Of a stretch of 64,000 nt of DNA, positions 50,945-61,405 are shown piece by piece (positions within the stretch are counted from its first letter, which is position 1; each line of letters opens with the position of its first letter). Under the pieces are notes generated by a model. It made no database searches. It saw nothing but the letters and a program-made list of their open reading frames with translations, and had not been told where the DNA came from. This DNA is from Photobacterium leiognathi (GTDB lineage: Bacteria; Pseudomonadota; Gammaproteobacteria; Enterobacterales; Vibrionaceae), in the NCBI RefSeq assembly GCF_030685535.1, contig NZ_CP131601.1:496001-560000 (forward strand), read 5' to 3'. The position numbers and the translations under genes were made by a program.

Positions 50945-51463
50945 ATGCCATTACTCGATAGTTTTACCGTTGATCATACTAAGATGAATGCACCTGCGGT
51001 TCGTGTGGCAAAGACCATGCAGACTCCAAAAGGTGACACTATTACTGTGTTTGATCTGCGTTTTTGTCGCCCTAATGTCGATATTTTAAGTGAGCGTGGT
51101 ATTCATACTTTAGAACACCTTTATGCTGGTTTTATGCGTGCGCATTTAAACTCGCAAGATGTCGAAATTATTGATATTTCCCCAATGGGATGTCGTACAG
51201 GTTTTTACATGAGCTTAATTGGTACGCCAACAGAAGCTGTCGTTGCTGCTAGCTGGAAAGCGGCGATGGAAGATGTACTAAAGGTTGAGTCACAAAATCA
51301 GATCCCTGAGCTTAATGAATATCAGTGCGGTACTTATGACATGCACTCATTAGATGAAGCGAAGCAAATTGCTCAAACGATCCTAGCGCAAGGGATCTCT
51401 GTTAACTTAAATAATGAGTTGGCACTCCCAGATGCGATGTTACAAGAGCTAAAAGTAAAATAA
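50945..51463 (+). CDS. luxS: S-ribosylhomocysteine lyase LuxS
   Basis: Cleaves S-ribosylhomocysteine to homocysteine and DPD, the precursor of autoinducer-2. ATG 50945 ([14 protein letters not shown]) with AAGGAG 9 bases upstream gives 172 residues. Metal ligands are in HTLEH and in the YQCGTYDMH segment (Cys). Complete and apparently functional; part of the activated-methyl cycle as well as quorum sensing. Confidence 0.98.
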   Translation: MPLLDSFTVDHTKMNAPAVRVAKTMQTPKGDTITVFDLRFCRPNVDILSERGIHTLEHLYAGFMRAHLNSQDVEIIDISPMGCRTGFYMSLIGTPTEAVVAASWKAAMEDVLKVESQNQIPELNEYQCGTYDMHSLDEAKQIAQTILAQGISVNLNNELALPDAMLQELKVK

Positions 51464-51487
51464 GCTGGTGGTAAAACAACAGATAAT

Positions 51488-51517
51488 AAAAAAGCCGACA
51501 TCATGTCGGCTTTTTTT
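51488..51517. terminator. Bidirectional terminator luxS/yfjD
   Basis: AAAAAAGCCGACAT (51488-51501) / ATGTCGGCTTTTTT (51503-51516): long stem with U tracts on both strands between convergent genes. Confidence 0.92.
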
Positions 51518-51522
51518 GTTCA

Positions 51523-52788
51523 TTATGGGTTGTCTGGTAACACTTTGATTAACTTAATCATATTGTCGGACACTTCCACAATCTCCATCTTATGATCAGC
51601 AATCATAATACTGACCTGATTTTCTGGAATGTATTCTAAGTGCTCTAAGATCAAACCATTTAAGGTTCGAGGACCATCAGTTGGCAGTTTCCAATTTAGG
51701 CTCTTGTTCAAATCTCGAATGTTGGCACTGCCTTCAATCATTAAACTACCATCACTTTGAGCAGTAATTTCTTCAGCTAACGTTGGTGCAATAGAGGTAG
51801 TAAATTCACCGACGATCTCTTCTAAGATATCTTCTACAGTGATCAAGCCTTGAATGTCGCCGTATTCATCAACAATCAAACCAATACGCTCTTTATTGCG
51901 TTGGAACTTCAACAGCTGGATATTCAGTGGTGTGCCTTCTGGAATGAAATACACTTCATCGGCAGCACGCAGTAGGTTTTCTTTACTGAAATCGTTTTTG
52001 TCCATCATAAGGCGATACGCTTCACGTACACGTAGCATACCCACCACTTCATCAATATTGTCACGGTACAGCACGATACGACCATGAGCAGAATGGCTTA
52101 ACTGACGAACAATTGATTTCCAATCATCATTTACGTTAATCGCTGCAATTTCACTGCGCGGCACCATCAAATCTTCAACGGTTACATTTTCTAAATCCAG
52201 AATTGAAAGCAGCATGTCTTGGTGACGACGTGGGATCAAGCCGCCAGCTTCATTGACGACTGTTCGTAGCTCTTCAGAGCTCAATTTTGAAGAACTGTTG
52301 TTGCTACTTTTCAGACCAAGCAAGAATAAGAAAGCACTGGTGATCCCATTAACAAACCATACCAATGGGTAAAGCACTTTCATTAAGATATTTAAAACAA
52401 TACTGCTGGCGTAAGAAATACGTTCAGGATAAAGCGCAGCAACAGTTTTTGGCGTCACTTCGGCAAAAACGAGAATTAAAATGGTTAGTGCACCAGTTGC
52501 AATAGCCACCCCAGCATCACCGTATAAACGCATACCTAAAATAGTAGCGATGGCAGAAGCGAGGATATTTACAAGGTTATTACCGATCAGGATCAAGCCA
52601 ATTAAGCGGTCAGTACGAGAAAGCAACTTCTCAACACGTTTTGCCCCTTTGTGACCTTGGTTGGCCATGTGACGCAGTTTGTAGCGGTTTAGTGCCATCA
52701 TGCCTGTTTCTGAACTGGAGAAGTAGGCTGATAGGATGATCATTAAAATGAGTAGAGAGAACAGTACACCCGTGGAGATATCGTCCAA
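51523..52788 (-). CDS. yfjD: CNNM/CorB-family transporter, HlyC/CorC-like (YfjD)
   Basis: Membrane protein of the CNNM/CorB family linked to Mg2+/Co2+ transport. N-terminal DUF21 membrane domain (AYFSSSETGMMALNRYKLR, VLIGNNLVNILAS), a CBS pair (MVPRSEIAAINVNDDWKSI, EYGDIQGLITVEDILEEIVGEF) and a C-terminal CorC_HlyC domain. 421 residues. The start is TTG 52788, supported by AAGGA 9 bases upstream and by homology to E. coli YfjD. Older annotations call it a hemolysin, which is not justified. Confidence 0.92.
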   Translation of the reverse strand: MDDISTGVLFSLLILMIILSAYFSSSETGMMALNRYKLRHMANQGHKGAKRVEKLLSRTDRLIGLILIGNNLVNILASAIATILGMRLYGDAGVAIATGALTILILVFAEVTPKTVAALYPERISYASSIVLNILMKVLYPLVWFVNGITSAFLFLLGLKSSNNSSSKLSSEELRTVVNEAGGLIPRRHQDMLLSILDLENVTVEDLMVPRSEIAAINVNDDWKSIVRQLSHSAHGRIVLYRDNIDEVVGMLRVREAYRLMMDKNDFSKENLLRAADEVYFIPEGTPLNIQLLKFQRNKERIGLIVDEYGDIQGLITVEDILEEIVGEFTTSIAPTLAEEITAQSDGSLMIEGSANIRDLNKSLNWKLPTDGPRTLNGLILEHLEYIPENQVSIMIADHKMEIVEVSDNMIKLIKVLPDNP

Positions 52789-52896
52789 AAGTTGTAATCC
52801 TTAATTTTTTATACAAGCTGAAAGCCCAATAGGGCAAAGTTATCAATGTTTTAATTATAGTGAGATTCTATATGAATCAAGATTAGGCTATGTTAA

Positions 52897-53694
52897 TTAC
52901 ATACCAATGATAATTTCTTTTACGAAGCGGCTCCCAAAGTAAGCCAGTGTGAGTAGAAAGGCGCCAATTAAGCTAAACCAAATCACACGACGCCCACGCC
53001 AACCTTGTCGGTAGTGACCCCACAATAAGACGCTGTAAACACACCAAGCTAATAATGATAGTATCGCTTTATGGGTTTTACCTTGGGCTATGATATCGTG
53101 AATAAACAGATATCCGGTGAATAAAGTGACCGTTAATAACGCATATCCCACCACGATGATCTTGAAAAGTTGACGTTCAACCATCATTAACGGTGGAATG
53201 TTAGGATTCGGCGCTAAGCTCTTTTTGTGTTTTAGCTTATGATCAAGCCAAGCCAGTTGAATTGCATATAAAGTAGCAATCATCAGGGTTGAATATGAGA
53301 ACAACGCAAGAGAAATATGCAGTAATACTTGCGGATGCGCCTCTAAATGGGTAATAAAAGCCCCCGGCAATAATGCTGATGCTGCTAAGTTGATTGCAGC
53401 AAAGCTGTAAATAACAGGCAGCAAAAACCAAATCCGCATTTTTAACATTGCAGCCGTGGTCAAGCTTGCCACAATCAAGCTGATCAACGATGCAACGTTA
53501 AGGATACTGAGGTTTTGTCCTGAGCAAGCAAAGATAAGATCTTTAAGCAATAGGATATGTAGCACAATCGCAATGCTTGCGGCTGCGAAAACAGGCTGGG
53601 CTTTAATGCCGTTATTATTTGCAAGTCCTGGGATCACCAGCAAAAGTGCAATGATGTAAAAGCCAACGGCTGGAATAGCAAGTAACATATCCAT
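52897..53694 (-). CDS. ypjD: Inner-membrane protein YpjD (CcsA/CcmC-like assembly fold)
   Basis: Multi-spanning membrane protein of the cytochrome c assembly-protein fold; E. coli YpjD has no settled function. 265 residues, about eight hydrophobic segments, with HLEAHPQVLLHISLALFSYSTL and GKTHKAILSLLAWCVYSVLLWGHY-type blocks that include the conserved His residues of the fold. ATG 53694. Divergent from ffh and upstream of yfjD, as in E. coli. Confidence 0.9.
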   Translation of the reverse strand: MDMLLAIPAVGFYIIALLLVIPGLANNNGIKAQPVFAAASIAIVLHILLLKDLIFACSGQNLSILNVASLISLIVASLTTAAMLKMRIWFLLPVIYSFAAINLAASALLPGAFITHLEAHPQVLLHISLALFSYSTLMIATLYAIQLAWLDHKLKHKKSLAPNPNIPPLMMVERQLFKIIVVGYALLTVTLFTGYLFIHDIIAQGKTHKAILSLLAWCVYSVLLWGHYRQGWRGRRVIWFSLIGAFLLTLAYFGSRFVKEIIIGM

Positions 53695-53902
53695 AATAAA
53701 TGAGATAGCTCCGTATTAACTAATGGCTATTTTATAAGGTTTTAGAGTGGCAATTATACCTTGCTCAAACCTTCGCCGCCAACGTAATACCTAAAAGTGA
53801 CAGCGGATTACATGAAAGCGAGGGGCTTTTTGCGGTATACTTGTGCCAATTTTAGTGATTTTGCAATTTTGATTGAGTTGCGTAACGAGCGAGTAGCACT
53901 AC

Positions 53903-55270
53903 ATGTTCGAAAATTTAACCGAGCGTTTATCGCGAACGCTTAAAAATGTCAGCGGCCGTGGTCGCCTTACGGATGACAACATCAAGGATACCCTACGTGA
54001 AGTACGTATGGCCTTACTCGAAGCCGATGTTGCGCTGCCCGTTGTTCGTGAGTTCGTTAAGCGTGTAAAAGAGCGCGCTGTTGGTACTGAAGTATCAAAA
54101 AGCCTGACCCCAGGTCAAGAGTTCATCAAGATCGTTCAAGCTGAACTTGAATTGGTGATGGGCGAAGAAAACGAAGGTCTAGATTTAAGCTGTCAGCCAT
54201 CGGCTGTGATTTTAATGGCAGGTTTACAAGGTGCAGGTAAAACAACCAGCGTCGGTAAACTAGGTAAGCTATTAAAAGAGCGTGATAGCAAAAAAGTATT
54301 AGTGGTTTCTGCCGACGTTTACCGTCCTGCGGCGATCAAACAGCTAGAAACATTAGCAGGTGATATCGGTATCGATTTCTTCCCATCTAATGTTGAGCAA
54401 AAACCAGTAGAAATTGCCAAGGCTGCATTAGAGCACGGTAAGCTAAAGTTCTACGACGTGGTTATCGTCGATACTGCTGGTCGTCTTCACGTTGATGAAG
54501 AGATGATGGATGAAATTAAAGACGTTCATCAAACCCTAAACCCAGTTGAGACATTGTTCGTGGTTGATGCCATGACAGGTCAAGATGCTGCAAACACGGC
54601 AAAAGCCTTTAATGATGCACTACCGCTAACAGGTGTGATCCTGACTAAAGTTGATGGTGATGCGCGTGGCGGTGCGGCATTATCTGTTCGTCATGTTACA
54701 GGTAAGCCAATTAAATTCTTGGGTGTGGGTGAAAAGACCGACGCACTAGAGCCGTTCCACCCGAACCGTGTGGCTTCACGTATCTTAGGTATGGGTGACG
54801 TTCTTTCTTTAATTGAAGATCTAGAACGTAACGTTGATAAGAAAGAAGCAGAAAAACTGGCGAAGAAATTCAAAGATAAAAAAGGCTTTGATTTAGAAGA
54901 CTTCCGTAGCCAGTTACAACAGATGAAAAACATGGGCGGTATGATGGGAATGCTTGATAAGCTTCCTGGTATGTCACAACTGCCGTCTGATGTGAAAGAT
55001 AAAGTGGACGATAAGATTTTCGTTCAAATGGAAGCGATCATTAACTCGATGACCAAAGCTGAGCGTGCACGACCAGAACTTATCAAAGGTTCTCGTAAAA
55101 AACGTATTGCAGCGGGTTCTGGTACTCAGGTTCAGGACGTAAACCGTCTATTGAAACAGTTCACTCAAATGCAGAAGATGATGAAAAAGATGCAGAAGGG
55201 TGGAATGAAGAACATGATGCGCCAAATGAAAGGCATGATGCCTGGCGGTGGCATGTTCCCTGGTCGCTAA
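53903..55270 (+). CDS. ffh: Signal recognition particle protein Ffh
   Basis: GTPase that binds signal sequences with 4.5S RNA and targets ribosomes to FtsY and the membrane. N domain, G1 GLQGAGKTTSVGKL, G3 DTAGR, G4 TKVDGDARGG, and a Met-rich M domain (MKNMGGMMGMLDKLPGMS, MQKMMKKMQKGGMKNMM). 455 residues, full length. A TATACT box at 53836-53841 is a likely -10 element. Confidence 0.98.
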   Translation: MFENLTERLSRTLKNVSGRGRLTDDNIKDTLREVRMALLEADVALPVVREFVKRVKERAVGTEVSKSLTPGQEFIKIVQAELELVMGEENEGLDLSCQPSAVILMAGLQGAGKTTSVGKLGKLLKERDSKKVLVVSADVYRPAAIKQLETLAGDIGIDFFPSNVEQKPVEIAKAALEHGKLKFYDVVIVDTAGRLHVDEEMMDEIKDVHQTLNPVETLFVVDAMTGQDAANTAKAFNDALPLTGVILTKVDGDARGGAALSVRHVTGKPIKFLGVGEKTDALEPFHPNRVASRILGMGDVLSLIEDLERNVDKKEAEKLAKKFKDKKGFDLEDFRSQLQQMKNMGGMMGMLDKLPGMSQLPSDVKDKVDDKIFVQMEAIINSMTKAERARPELIKGSRKKRIAAGSGTQVQDVNRLLKQFTQMQKMMKKMQKGGMKNMMRQMKGMMPGGGMFPGR

Positions 55271-55386
55271 TTATATAATTTTAAAAGATTTTAAAGTCGA
55301 TCGGTTATTTTACTGGCGAAAAAGTAACTAAAGAAGTTGCATTCGTCGTTCTAAAGAGTAAAATTCCGAGGCTTTATTTTGGCACG

Positions 55387-55409
55387 GGCCCCGTTTTTTA
55401 AGCGGGGCC
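55387..55409 (+). promoter_or_regulatory. GC-rich leader hairpin upstream of rpsP
   Basis: Perfect 7-bp stem GGCCCCG (55387-55393) / CGGGGCC (55403-55409) with a T-rich loop (TTTTTTAAG), 33 bases before rpsP. The T tract is in the loop, not after the stem, so it is not a simple terminator. It may be a leader structure for the ribosomal protein operon. Confidence 0.55.
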
Positions 55410-55441
55410 AATTTAATTTACAGTAATGCAAAGAGGACGAT

Positions 55442-55690
55442 ATGGTAACCATTCGTTTGGCACGTCACGGCGCTAAGAAGCGTCCATTCTATCAAATCGT
55501 TGTTGCTGACTCACGTTGTGCACGTGACGGTCGTAACATCGAGCAAATCGGTTTCTTCAACCCACTAGCTAAGGGTCAAGAAGAGCGTCTACGTCTAGAC
55601 CTAGACCGCGTAAACCACTGGGTAGGTCAAGGCGCTTCTGTGACTGACCGCGCAGCAAAACTAATCAAAGATGCAGCTAAAGCAGCTTAA
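55442..55690 (+). CDS. rpsP: 30S ribosomal protein S16
   Basis: Small-subunit protein needed for 30S assembly. 82 residues, [22 protein letters not shown] start and [26 protein letters not shown] precedes ATG 55442. First gene of rpsP-rimM-trmD-rplS. Confidence 0.98.
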   Translation: MVTIRLARHGAKKRPFYQIVVADSRCARDGRNIEQIGFFNPLAKGQEERLRLDLDRVNHWVGQGASVTDRAAKLIKDAAKAA

Positions 55691-55717
55691 TTTGATTTTT
55701 AAGGTAGAAGAGAAACG

Positions 55718-56251
55718 ATGAGCAATAAAAACCAAGACCACATTATTGTCGGTAAACTGGGTGCCACCTACGGTATCAAGGGTTGGCTCAAAGTTTTTTC
55801 CTACACCGAACAATCTGAAAGCATTTTCTCTTACACCCCTTGGCTAATTAAAGTAAAGGGCGAGTGGAAAGAGTTCCATGTTGAATCATGGAAACGCCAT
55901 GGCCAAGGCCTAGTGGCTAAGCTAGAAGGCATGGACATCCGCGAGGAAGCCCAAGTTTTCACTAACGCTGAAGTCGCTGTATTGGCTGAGCAACTACCCG
56001 CATTGTCAGATGAAGAATTCTACTGGCGTGAGTTGTTTGGTATGTCTGTAGTAACAACTGAAGGTTACGACCTAGGTAAAGTTACAGACATCCTGGAAAC
56101 AGGTTCAAACGACGTGTTAGTTGTTAAGGCGAACTTAAAAGATGCTTTTGGGCAGAAGGAACGCTTAATTCCGTTCCTCGATGAGCAGGTCATCAAGTTG
56201 ATTGATCGCACTGCTCAGCGGATCGAAGTTGACTGGGATCCTGAGTTTTAA
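55718..56251 (+). CDS. rimM: Ribosome maturation factor RimM
   Basis: 16S rRNA processing factor acting at the 30S head with S19. 177 residues: N-terminal RimM barrel ([21 protein letters not shown]) and C-terminal PRC barrel ([38 protein letters not shown]). GTAGAAGAG lies upstream of the ATG. Confidence 0.97.
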   Translation: MSNKNQDHIIVGKLGATYGIKGWLKVFSYTEQSESIFSYTPWLIKVKGEWKEFHVESWKRHGQGLVAKLEGMDIREEAQVFTNAEVAVLAEQLPALSDEEFYWRELFGMSVVTTEGYDLGKVTDILETGSNDVLVVKANLKDAFGQKERLIPFLDEQVIKLIDRTAQRIEVDWDPEF

Positions 56252-56274
56252 CCTCCGGTAATAAGGTGAGTAAC

Positions 56275-57021
56275 ATGTGGGTTGGTGTAATCAGCCTTTT
56301 TCCTGAAATGTTCTCTTCCATTACCAATTTTGGGGTAACAGGCCAGGCGGTAAAAAAAGGCCTTTTGACTGTCGAAACGTGGAATCCTCGTGATTTTACG
56401 CACGACAAACATCGTACGGTGGATGATCGCCCTTACGGTGGTGGACCAGGTATGTTAATGATGGTGCAGCCATTGCGCGATGCCATTCACACTGCTAAAC
56501 AGTCTGCAAAAGGTAAGGCTAAAGTAATCTACCTTTCCCCTCAGGGCCGTAAGCTGGATCAGGCTGGTGTTGAGGAGTTAGCAACCAATGAGAATCTGAT
56601 TCTTATTTGTGGTCGCTATGAAGGGGTTGATGAGCGCATTATCCAACAAGAGGTAGACGAAGAATGGTCTATCGGTGATTTTGTGTTAACGGGTGGTGAA
56701 CTACCAGCCATGACGTTAGTAGACGCTGTTGTTCGGTTTGTACCGGGCGTATTAGGTGACTTTGCGTCAGCAGAAGAAGATTCTTTTGCAAATGGCTTGT
56801 TAGATTGTCCTCATTACACAAGACCAGAAGTGTTGGACGGACAGGAAGTACCTTCGGTATTAATGTCTGGCAATCACAAAGATATTAGTCGCTGGCGATT
56901 AAAACAATCGTTGGGCCGTACATGGCTGAGAAGACCAGAGCTCCTGGAAAACCTAGCTCTGACTGACGATCAGGAATTCTTGCTAGCGGAATTTATCCGC
57001 GAACATAAAGCAAGCATTTAA
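56275..57021 (+). CDS. trmD: tRNA (guanine-37-N1)-methyltransferase TrmD
   Basis: SPOUT methyltransferase that makes m1G37 and prevents +1 frameshifting. ATG 56275 ([13 protein letters not shown]) matches the family better than the in-frame GTG 56266, with AAGGTGAG upstream; 248 residues. Knot-region motifs [40 protein letters not shown] are conserved, as is the C-terminal [19 protein letters not shown]. Confidence 0.98.
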   Translation: MWVGVISLFPEMFSSITNFGVTGQAVKKGLLTVETWNPRDFTHDKHRTVDDRPYGGGPGMLMMVQPLRDAIHTAKQSAKGKAKVIYLSPQGRKLDQAGVEELATNENLILICGRYEGVDERIIQQEVDEEWSIGDFVLTGGELPAMTLVDAVVRFVPGVLGDFASAEEDSFANGLLDCPHYTRPEVLDGQEVPSVLMSGNHKDISRWRLKQSLGRTWLRRPELLENLALTDDQEFLLAEFIREHKASI

Positions 57022-57058
57022 TTAATTTAGTATCAGTTTATTCTAGGGTATATACCAA

Positions 57059-57409
57059 ATGAGTAACATCATCAAAGCTCTTGAGCAAGAGCAAATGAAA
57101 CAAGACCTACCTGCATTCGCACCAGGTGACACTGTTGTTGTTCAGGTTAAGGTTAAAGAAGGTGACCGTGAGCGTCTACAGGCTTTCGAAGGCGTTGTAA
57201 TCGCAATCCGTAACCGTGGTCTACATTCTGCATTCACAGTTCGTAAGATTTCGAACGGTGAAGGTGTTGAGCGTGCGTTCCAAACTCACTCTCCAGTAGT
57301 TGACAGCATTACTGTTAAACGTCGTGGTGCAGTACGTCGTGCCAAGTTGTACTACCTACGTGAGCGTTCTGGTAAATCAGCGCGTATCCGTGAGAAGCTA
57401 TCTAAGTAA
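57059..57409 (+). CDS. rplS: 50S ribosomal protein L19
   Basis: Large-subunit protein at the 30S-50S interface. 116 residues with [45 protein letters not shown] and the basic C-terminus [19 protein letters not shown]. Last gene of the operon, followed by a strong terminator. Confidence 0.98.
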   Translation: MSNIIKALEQEQMKQDLPAFAPGDTVVVQVKVKEGDRERLQAFEGVVIAIRNRGLHSAFTVRKISNGEGVERAFQTHSPVVDSITVKRRGAVRRAKLYYLRERSGKSARIREKLSK

Positions 57410-57443
57410 TAGCTTTAAACGCTTGACGTTTAGACGTTTAATT

Positions 57444-57473
57444 AAAAAGCCCACCGAAAGGTGGGCTTTTTTT
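57444..57473 (+). terminator. rplS operon terminator
   Basis: AAAAAGCCCACC (57444-57455) / GGTGGGCTTTTT (57460-57471), GAAA tetraloop, then more T. Textbook intrinsic terminator. Confidence 0.95.
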
Positions 57474-57510
57474 GTATTGCATGACATGTATTGAAATCAT
57501 GCACTATGAA

Positions 57511-57531
57511 AGCCTATCAACGAGATAGGCT
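57511..57531. repeat. 8-bp hairpin downstream of asrC
   Basis: AGCCTATC (57511-57518) / GATAGGCT (57524-57531), loop of 5, about 20 bases past the asrC stop on the minus strand. No T run; possible weak or Rho-linked terminator of the asr operon. Confidence 0.5.
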
Positions 57532-57550
57532 ATCGGATTTGTAACGTCGT

Positions 57551-58552
57551 TTATTTTAAATGAATATTGGCAACGTATTCTTCTTCTGACCAGTAAATAC
57601 GCTCTGCAACTTGTGCTTCGGGGTTTAATGTTACCCCACGTAATACACGCTCTTTGAATTTGTGGTAGCCAGCTCGGTCAATTAAGTGCCCCATATGAAG
57701 GTAAACGGGTGTGCCCTCAAGCATCTCTTTTTCAAATTCAAGTAAGTTACTGATCACTTGATGAATTACATCTTCAGTTACCCAATTTAAAAATGTTTTA
57801 CCTACACGCGGCGTTTTCTTTGATGTCCGTCCACCAAGCTTAACCATATAAAGCTGTTTTGGATCGCGCTGCCATGCCAATGTTGGGCAAGCTAATACAC
57901 ATTCACCACAGCCAATACATTTACTCTCTTCTTTCACCGCTTTACCATTTTTCAATGATAAACAGTTAACAGCATGGTGCTGACAAGCACGTACACAAGC
58001 GCCACAACCAATACAGCGTTCTGGTGTAAAGTTAATTTTAGCGATACCTAAAATACCAAAGTCAGCCATATTCGCTTTTGCACAGTCGTTAGGACAACCA
58101 GCTGCGACAATCTTTAAGTGATAAGGCTGTGGATAGATGTGATGCTCTAAGCGTTGAGCAAGCCCTGTAGTATCGGTGTTAGCTTTTTGACAAATACGGC
58201 TACCTTGGCAAGCGACAATGTTACGTCCGGCAATGCTTTGGTAACCCGCTTTGGTATCTTCAACTTCAATACCACACATTTCGACAGTAATATCTTGAAT
58301 AAAGGGCTCAAGCTCTGCATTTACTTTATCAATGTCGCGGTAATGAATACCTGGCATAGCCAGCTTTTGTCGTGTTGTTAGGTGGATGATCCCATTGCCG
58401 TATTTCTCTGCGATATGCTGCGCTGTTGATAATAAATAAGCAGGCATAATACCGCCGGGAATACGTACACTGATCATGCACTCACCACGTACTTTCGATA
58501 GGCGATAATCACCTTTAGCACGGGTTTTAATAATATCGATATCTAATCCCAT
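57551..58552 (-). CDS. asrC: Anaerobic sulfite reductase subunit C
   Basis: Catalytic siroheme subunit that reduces sulfite to sulfide. 333 residues. The siroheme-[4Fe-4S] ligands are in CQGSRIC (C-x5-C) and CPNDC (C-x3-C). Two further ferredoxin clusters are CIGCGACVRACQ and CIGCGECVLACP. It is the last gene of cobA-asrA-asrB-asrC and depends on siroheme made via the upstream CobA. 9 bases after asrB. Confidence 0.95.
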   Translation of the reverse strand: MGLDIDIIKTRAKGDYRLSKVRGECMISVRIPGGIMPAYLLSTAQHIAEKYGNGIIHLTTRQKLAMPGIHYRDIDKVNAELEPFIQDITVEMCGIEVEDTKAGYQSIAGRNIVACQGSRICQKANTDTTGLAQRLEHHIYPQPYHLKIVAAGCPNDCAKANMADFGILGIAKINFTPERCIGCGACVRACQHHAVNCLSLKNGKAVKEESKCIGCGECVLACPTLAWQRDPKQLYMVKLGGRTSKKTPRVGKTFLNWVTEDVIHQVISNLLEFEKEMLEGTPVYLHMGHLIDRAGYHKFKERVLRGVTLNPEAQVAERIYWSEEEYVANIHLK

Positions 58553-58561
58553 AATTTCCTC

Positions 58562-59395
58562 CTAATCGACCAAATGCTCAGCTTCATCAAAACGAAATAC
58601 AGGACCATCAATACACACGTATTTTTCCCCCATACGGCAATGCCCACATTTACCAACAGCACAGGCCATACGACGTTCGTAATCCACCCAAATTTGTTGT
58701 TTGGTGAGTCCTTCTTTTAACAGTGCTTGTACTGCAAATTTGATCATAATAGGTGGGCCAACCACAATCGCTTGGGTATTGGCAAGATCAGACAGATCCA
58801 GTTTGTCGATATGTGCGGTCACTAAACCAAGATGAAATTCTTTATCTTCTTCACCTTCATCTAAGGTGGTGATGAGGTTTTGACGTTCACGCCATAACGG
58901 CATTTCATCAAGGTATAAAACGGCCTCTTTATTTTTAAAACCGAGGATCATGTCCATACCGTTCACTTTTTCAGGGTGTTCAGAGAAGTGGCGCATTAGC
59001 CCTTTAACTGGAGCAACCCCCGTACCGCCAGCGATAATGACAAGATGGCGATGATGATAGTGCTCTATTGGATAACCATTGCCATGAACGCCACGCATCC
59101 AAACATTGTCTCCAACATTGAGCTCAAAGAGACGATTGGTTACTTTACCGACATTTCGGATCAATAAATCAACGTAATCATCACCGCAATCAGAGACTGA
59201 AATTGGCGCTTCACCGACCATTGGTAGAGAGACTTCAACAAATTGCCCTAGTTTGGCATCAAAATCTTTAGCAACACGGAAGTTCCACTCAAGCTCTGTG
59301 TGTTTAGTGATTGCCAAAATAGGGTAAGCTTTTGGTAATAGGATATTTTTATGATCACCGCAACTACATTGGTGAGCGGTTGATTGACTAGACAT
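58562..59395 (-). CDS. asrB: Anaerobic sulfite reductase subunit B
   Basis: FAD/NAD(P)H-binding electron-transfer subunit. ATG 59395 ([17 protein letters not shown]) with AAGGAG upstream gives 277 residues; the longer open frame is not needed. Ferredoxin-reductase-like FAD domain, NAD site [18 protein letters not shown], and C-terminal [2Fe-2S]-type ligands ([17 protein letters not shown]). Overlaps the asrA stop by 8 bases. Confidence 0.94.
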   Translation of the reverse strand: MSSQSTAHQCSCGDHKNILLPKAYPILAITKHTELEWNFRVAKDFDAKLGQFVEVSLPMVGEAPISVSDCGDDYVDLLIRNVGKVTNRLFELNVGDNVWMRGVHGNGYPIEHYHHRHLVIIAGGTGVAPVKGLMRHFSEHPEKVNGMDMILGFKNKEAVLYLDEMPLWRERQNLITTLDEGEEDKEFHLGLVTAHIDKLDLSDLANTQAIVVGPPIMIKFAVQALLKEGLTKQQIWVDYERRMACAVGKCGHCRMGEKYVCIDGPVFRFDEAEHLVD

Positions 59396-60449
59396 CAGCT
59401 TTCTCCTTTTGACGATCAATGAGGTGTTGTTCGACAATATCGGTCATACGATTAACGATGGTGGTAAAAGAAATGTACTGTGGGCAGCGATCATCACAAC
59501 GACCACAACCAACACACATATGGTTAGTACCTTCACGTGCCTTGTAGTCATTGACTTTATGCAATGCACGGTACCGTAAACGCTCACCGGTTTTTTCACG
59601 GAATTTATGACCGCCAGCCATGTTGGTAAAGTCACCTGTCATACAACTGGCTTGTTGACGGCGGCGCTCACCTTGAGTTGGATTTTCATCATAAGCGACA
59701 TCAAATACGCTGTGACAACTGCATGTCGGACAAGAGGTAGTACAACGACCACAACCAATGCAACGGCTATCGTATTGTGCCCAGCTTGGATCGTTTTGCA
59801 GGATCTGTCTGATGAGGTTCGGATCATCACACACTTGGTCAGGCGTACGTACTGTTGTTGGGTTAGACTGAACAAACTGTGGTTGATAGTCTGTTTCTGT
59901 ACCAACGGTTTCAAATAGCGGTTTCAAGCTATTATCGTTGATTTGAATATGAAGGCCGTCATCACTAAATCGAACTGCGGCATCGTAATTATCGGTTTGG
60001 TTAGTCCCCATTGAGACACAGAAACAGTTCTCAAAACTTGAGCTACATTCGAGCAGAATGAGTTTGAGTTTTTTACGTTTCATTTCGTAGTAGTAATCCG
60101 CATTACCACCATTTTTCAAATACATATGATCAAGACGTTCCAACGCATGAATATCGCAGCTACGAAGGAAAAGTAGGGTCGGTCTTGGATCGATGCGGGA
60201 CTCTCTTAACTCATCACCATTAAAGTAAAACAGGGTTTCAGTGATAGGCAATACCACTTCTTTAGGTGAAAAATGAGATTTTTTCTTCCACACGATTTGT
60301 TCTGCTGATTTCACTTCTTGGTAAAGCAGGTTATCGGTGTGAGCAAAACGGCCGCCAAAGTGTTCATAGGCGGGCGCCATAATTTTGTATTGTGAGCCGA
60401 GCTGACGAAAGACGTCATTCAACTCATCCATACTGAGATATTTTTCCAT
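59388..60449 (-). CDS. asrA: Anaerobic sulfite reductase subunit A
   Basis: Iron-sulfur electron-transfer subunit. 353 residues with two 4Fe-4S clusters near the C-terminus ([16 protein letters not shown] and [16 protein letters not shown]). ATG 60449 ([14 protein letters not shown]). It relays electrons between AsrB and AsrC. Twelve bases after cobA. Confidence 0.94.
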   Translation of the reverse strand: MEKYLSMDELNDVFRQLGSQYKIMAPAYEHFGGRFAHTDNLLYQEVKSAEQIVWKKKSHFSPKEVVLPITETLFYFNGDELRESRIDPRPTLLFLRSCDIHALERLDHMYLKNGGNADYYYEMKRKKLKLILLECSSSFENCFCVSMGTNQTDNYDAAVRFSDDGLHIQINDNSLKPLFETVGTETDYQPQFVQSNPTTVRTPDQVCDDPNLIRQILQNDPSWAQYDSRCIGCGRCTTSCPTCSCHSVFDVAYDENPTQGERRRQQASCMTGDFTNMAGGHKFREKTGERLRYRALHKVNDYKAREGTNHMCVGCGRCDDRCPQYISFTTIVNRMTDIVEQHLIDRQKEKADV

Positions 60450-60461
60450 GATCAGTAGCCT

Positions 60462-61268
60462 TTATAAGTAATATTCGATATCACGAAGCAAGGTGTTGTG
60501 GATTTGATGATGATAGGTAACCACATCGCCAACCACGATAAGTGCAGGGCTTGGTAGAGCATGCTTCGCAAGTTGTTCGGGTAGCTGAGCTAAAGAGGTG
60601 ATGAGCTGACTTTGGTTTGGTGTTGTGCCTTGGCTAATAATGGCGATAGGAGTCGATGCCGCCATACCATGACGCATTAATTGTGCTGCAATTTGCTCGG
60701 CTCGATTGAGCCCCATATAAAAAACCAAGCTATGTTGTAATTCGACCAATGCTTGCCAATTAATTTGATGTGTATCTTTTTGACTATGTGCAGTGATAAC
60801 TGTAAATCCGCGTGATACTTGGCGATGGGTTAATGGAATACCGCTATAACTACAGCATCCCATTGCAGCAGTAATACCAGGGATGATGGCGCACTGAATG
60901 TTATGTTGCTCTAGAAAGAGTGCTTCTTCTCCGCCACGCCCAAAAATAAAAGGATCTCCACCTTTTAGCCTGCAAACTTTTTTGCCTAGTTGGGCGTACT
61001 GCAATAAAAGTTCATTAATCGTTTGCTGTGAGGTTGATTGCCCATTACAGCGTTTGCCAACAGCAATAGCGTGACTTTGCTTAGGAAATAGAGCAACGAT
61101 CTCTGGTGAAACAAGAAAGTCATACAAAATAACGTCAGCATCGAGAATACTATTTAAAGCTTTAACGGTGAGTAGCTCAGGATCACCAGGTCCGGCACCG
61201 ACTAAAGTCACAGAACCGTGCAAATAGTGAGGTAATGTTGATGTTGGCTGTATCGTTACTGAATCCAT
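60462..61268 (-). CDS. cobA: Uroporphyrinogen-III C-methyltransferase
   Basis: SUMT; methylates uroporphyrinogen III to precorrin-2, the siroheme precursor. 268 residues: VTLVGAGPGDPELLTVKAL near residue 20, VGKRCNGQSTSQQTIN, LKGGDPFIFGRGGEE and PGITAAMGCCSYSGIPLTHR are conserved. First gene of the operon, so cofactor supply is co-regulated with AsrABC. No CysG-like dehydrogenase/chelatase domain is fused. Confidence 0.93.
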   Translation of the reverse strand: MDSVTIQPTSTLPHYLHGSVTLVGAGPGDPELLTVKALNSILDADVILYDFLVSPEIVALFPKQSHAIAVGKRCNGQSTSQQTINELLLQYAQLGKKVCRLKGGDPFIFGRGGEEALFLEQHNIQCAIIPGITAAMGCCSYSGIPLTHRQVSRGFTVITAHSQKDTHQINWQALVELQHSLVFYMGLNRAEQIAAQLMRHGMAASTPIAIISQGTTPNQSQLITSLAQLPEQLAKHALPSPALIVVGDVVTYHHQIHNTLLRDIEYYL

Positions 61269-61391
61269 ATAAATTACTCACTAATTTTTGAAGATAGTAA
61301 TAGGTTAAATAATCCTCATGTTGTATAAAATTCATAATTGTTGAAGTGCATGTTTTGTAATTCTTAACTTATTGGTTTGTTTATGCTTATT

Positions 61392-61405
61392 TTGATTAAC
61401 ATCAA
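61392..61405. promoter_or_regulatory. FNR-type box upstream of cobA-asrABC
   Basis: TTGATTAACATCAA matches the FNR consensus TTGAT-N4-ATCAA at all ten positions. About 125 bases upstream of cobA and 83 upstream of the divergent lipoprotein gene. Fits anaerobic induction of sulfite reductase. I could not fix a convincing -10 for either direction. Confidence 0.75.

Noticed and set aside
51523..52788. Hemolysin annotation for the CNNM/CorB gene
   Set aside because: Only the CBS/CorC_HlyC architecture is present; the hemolysin label is historical and unsupported by sequence.
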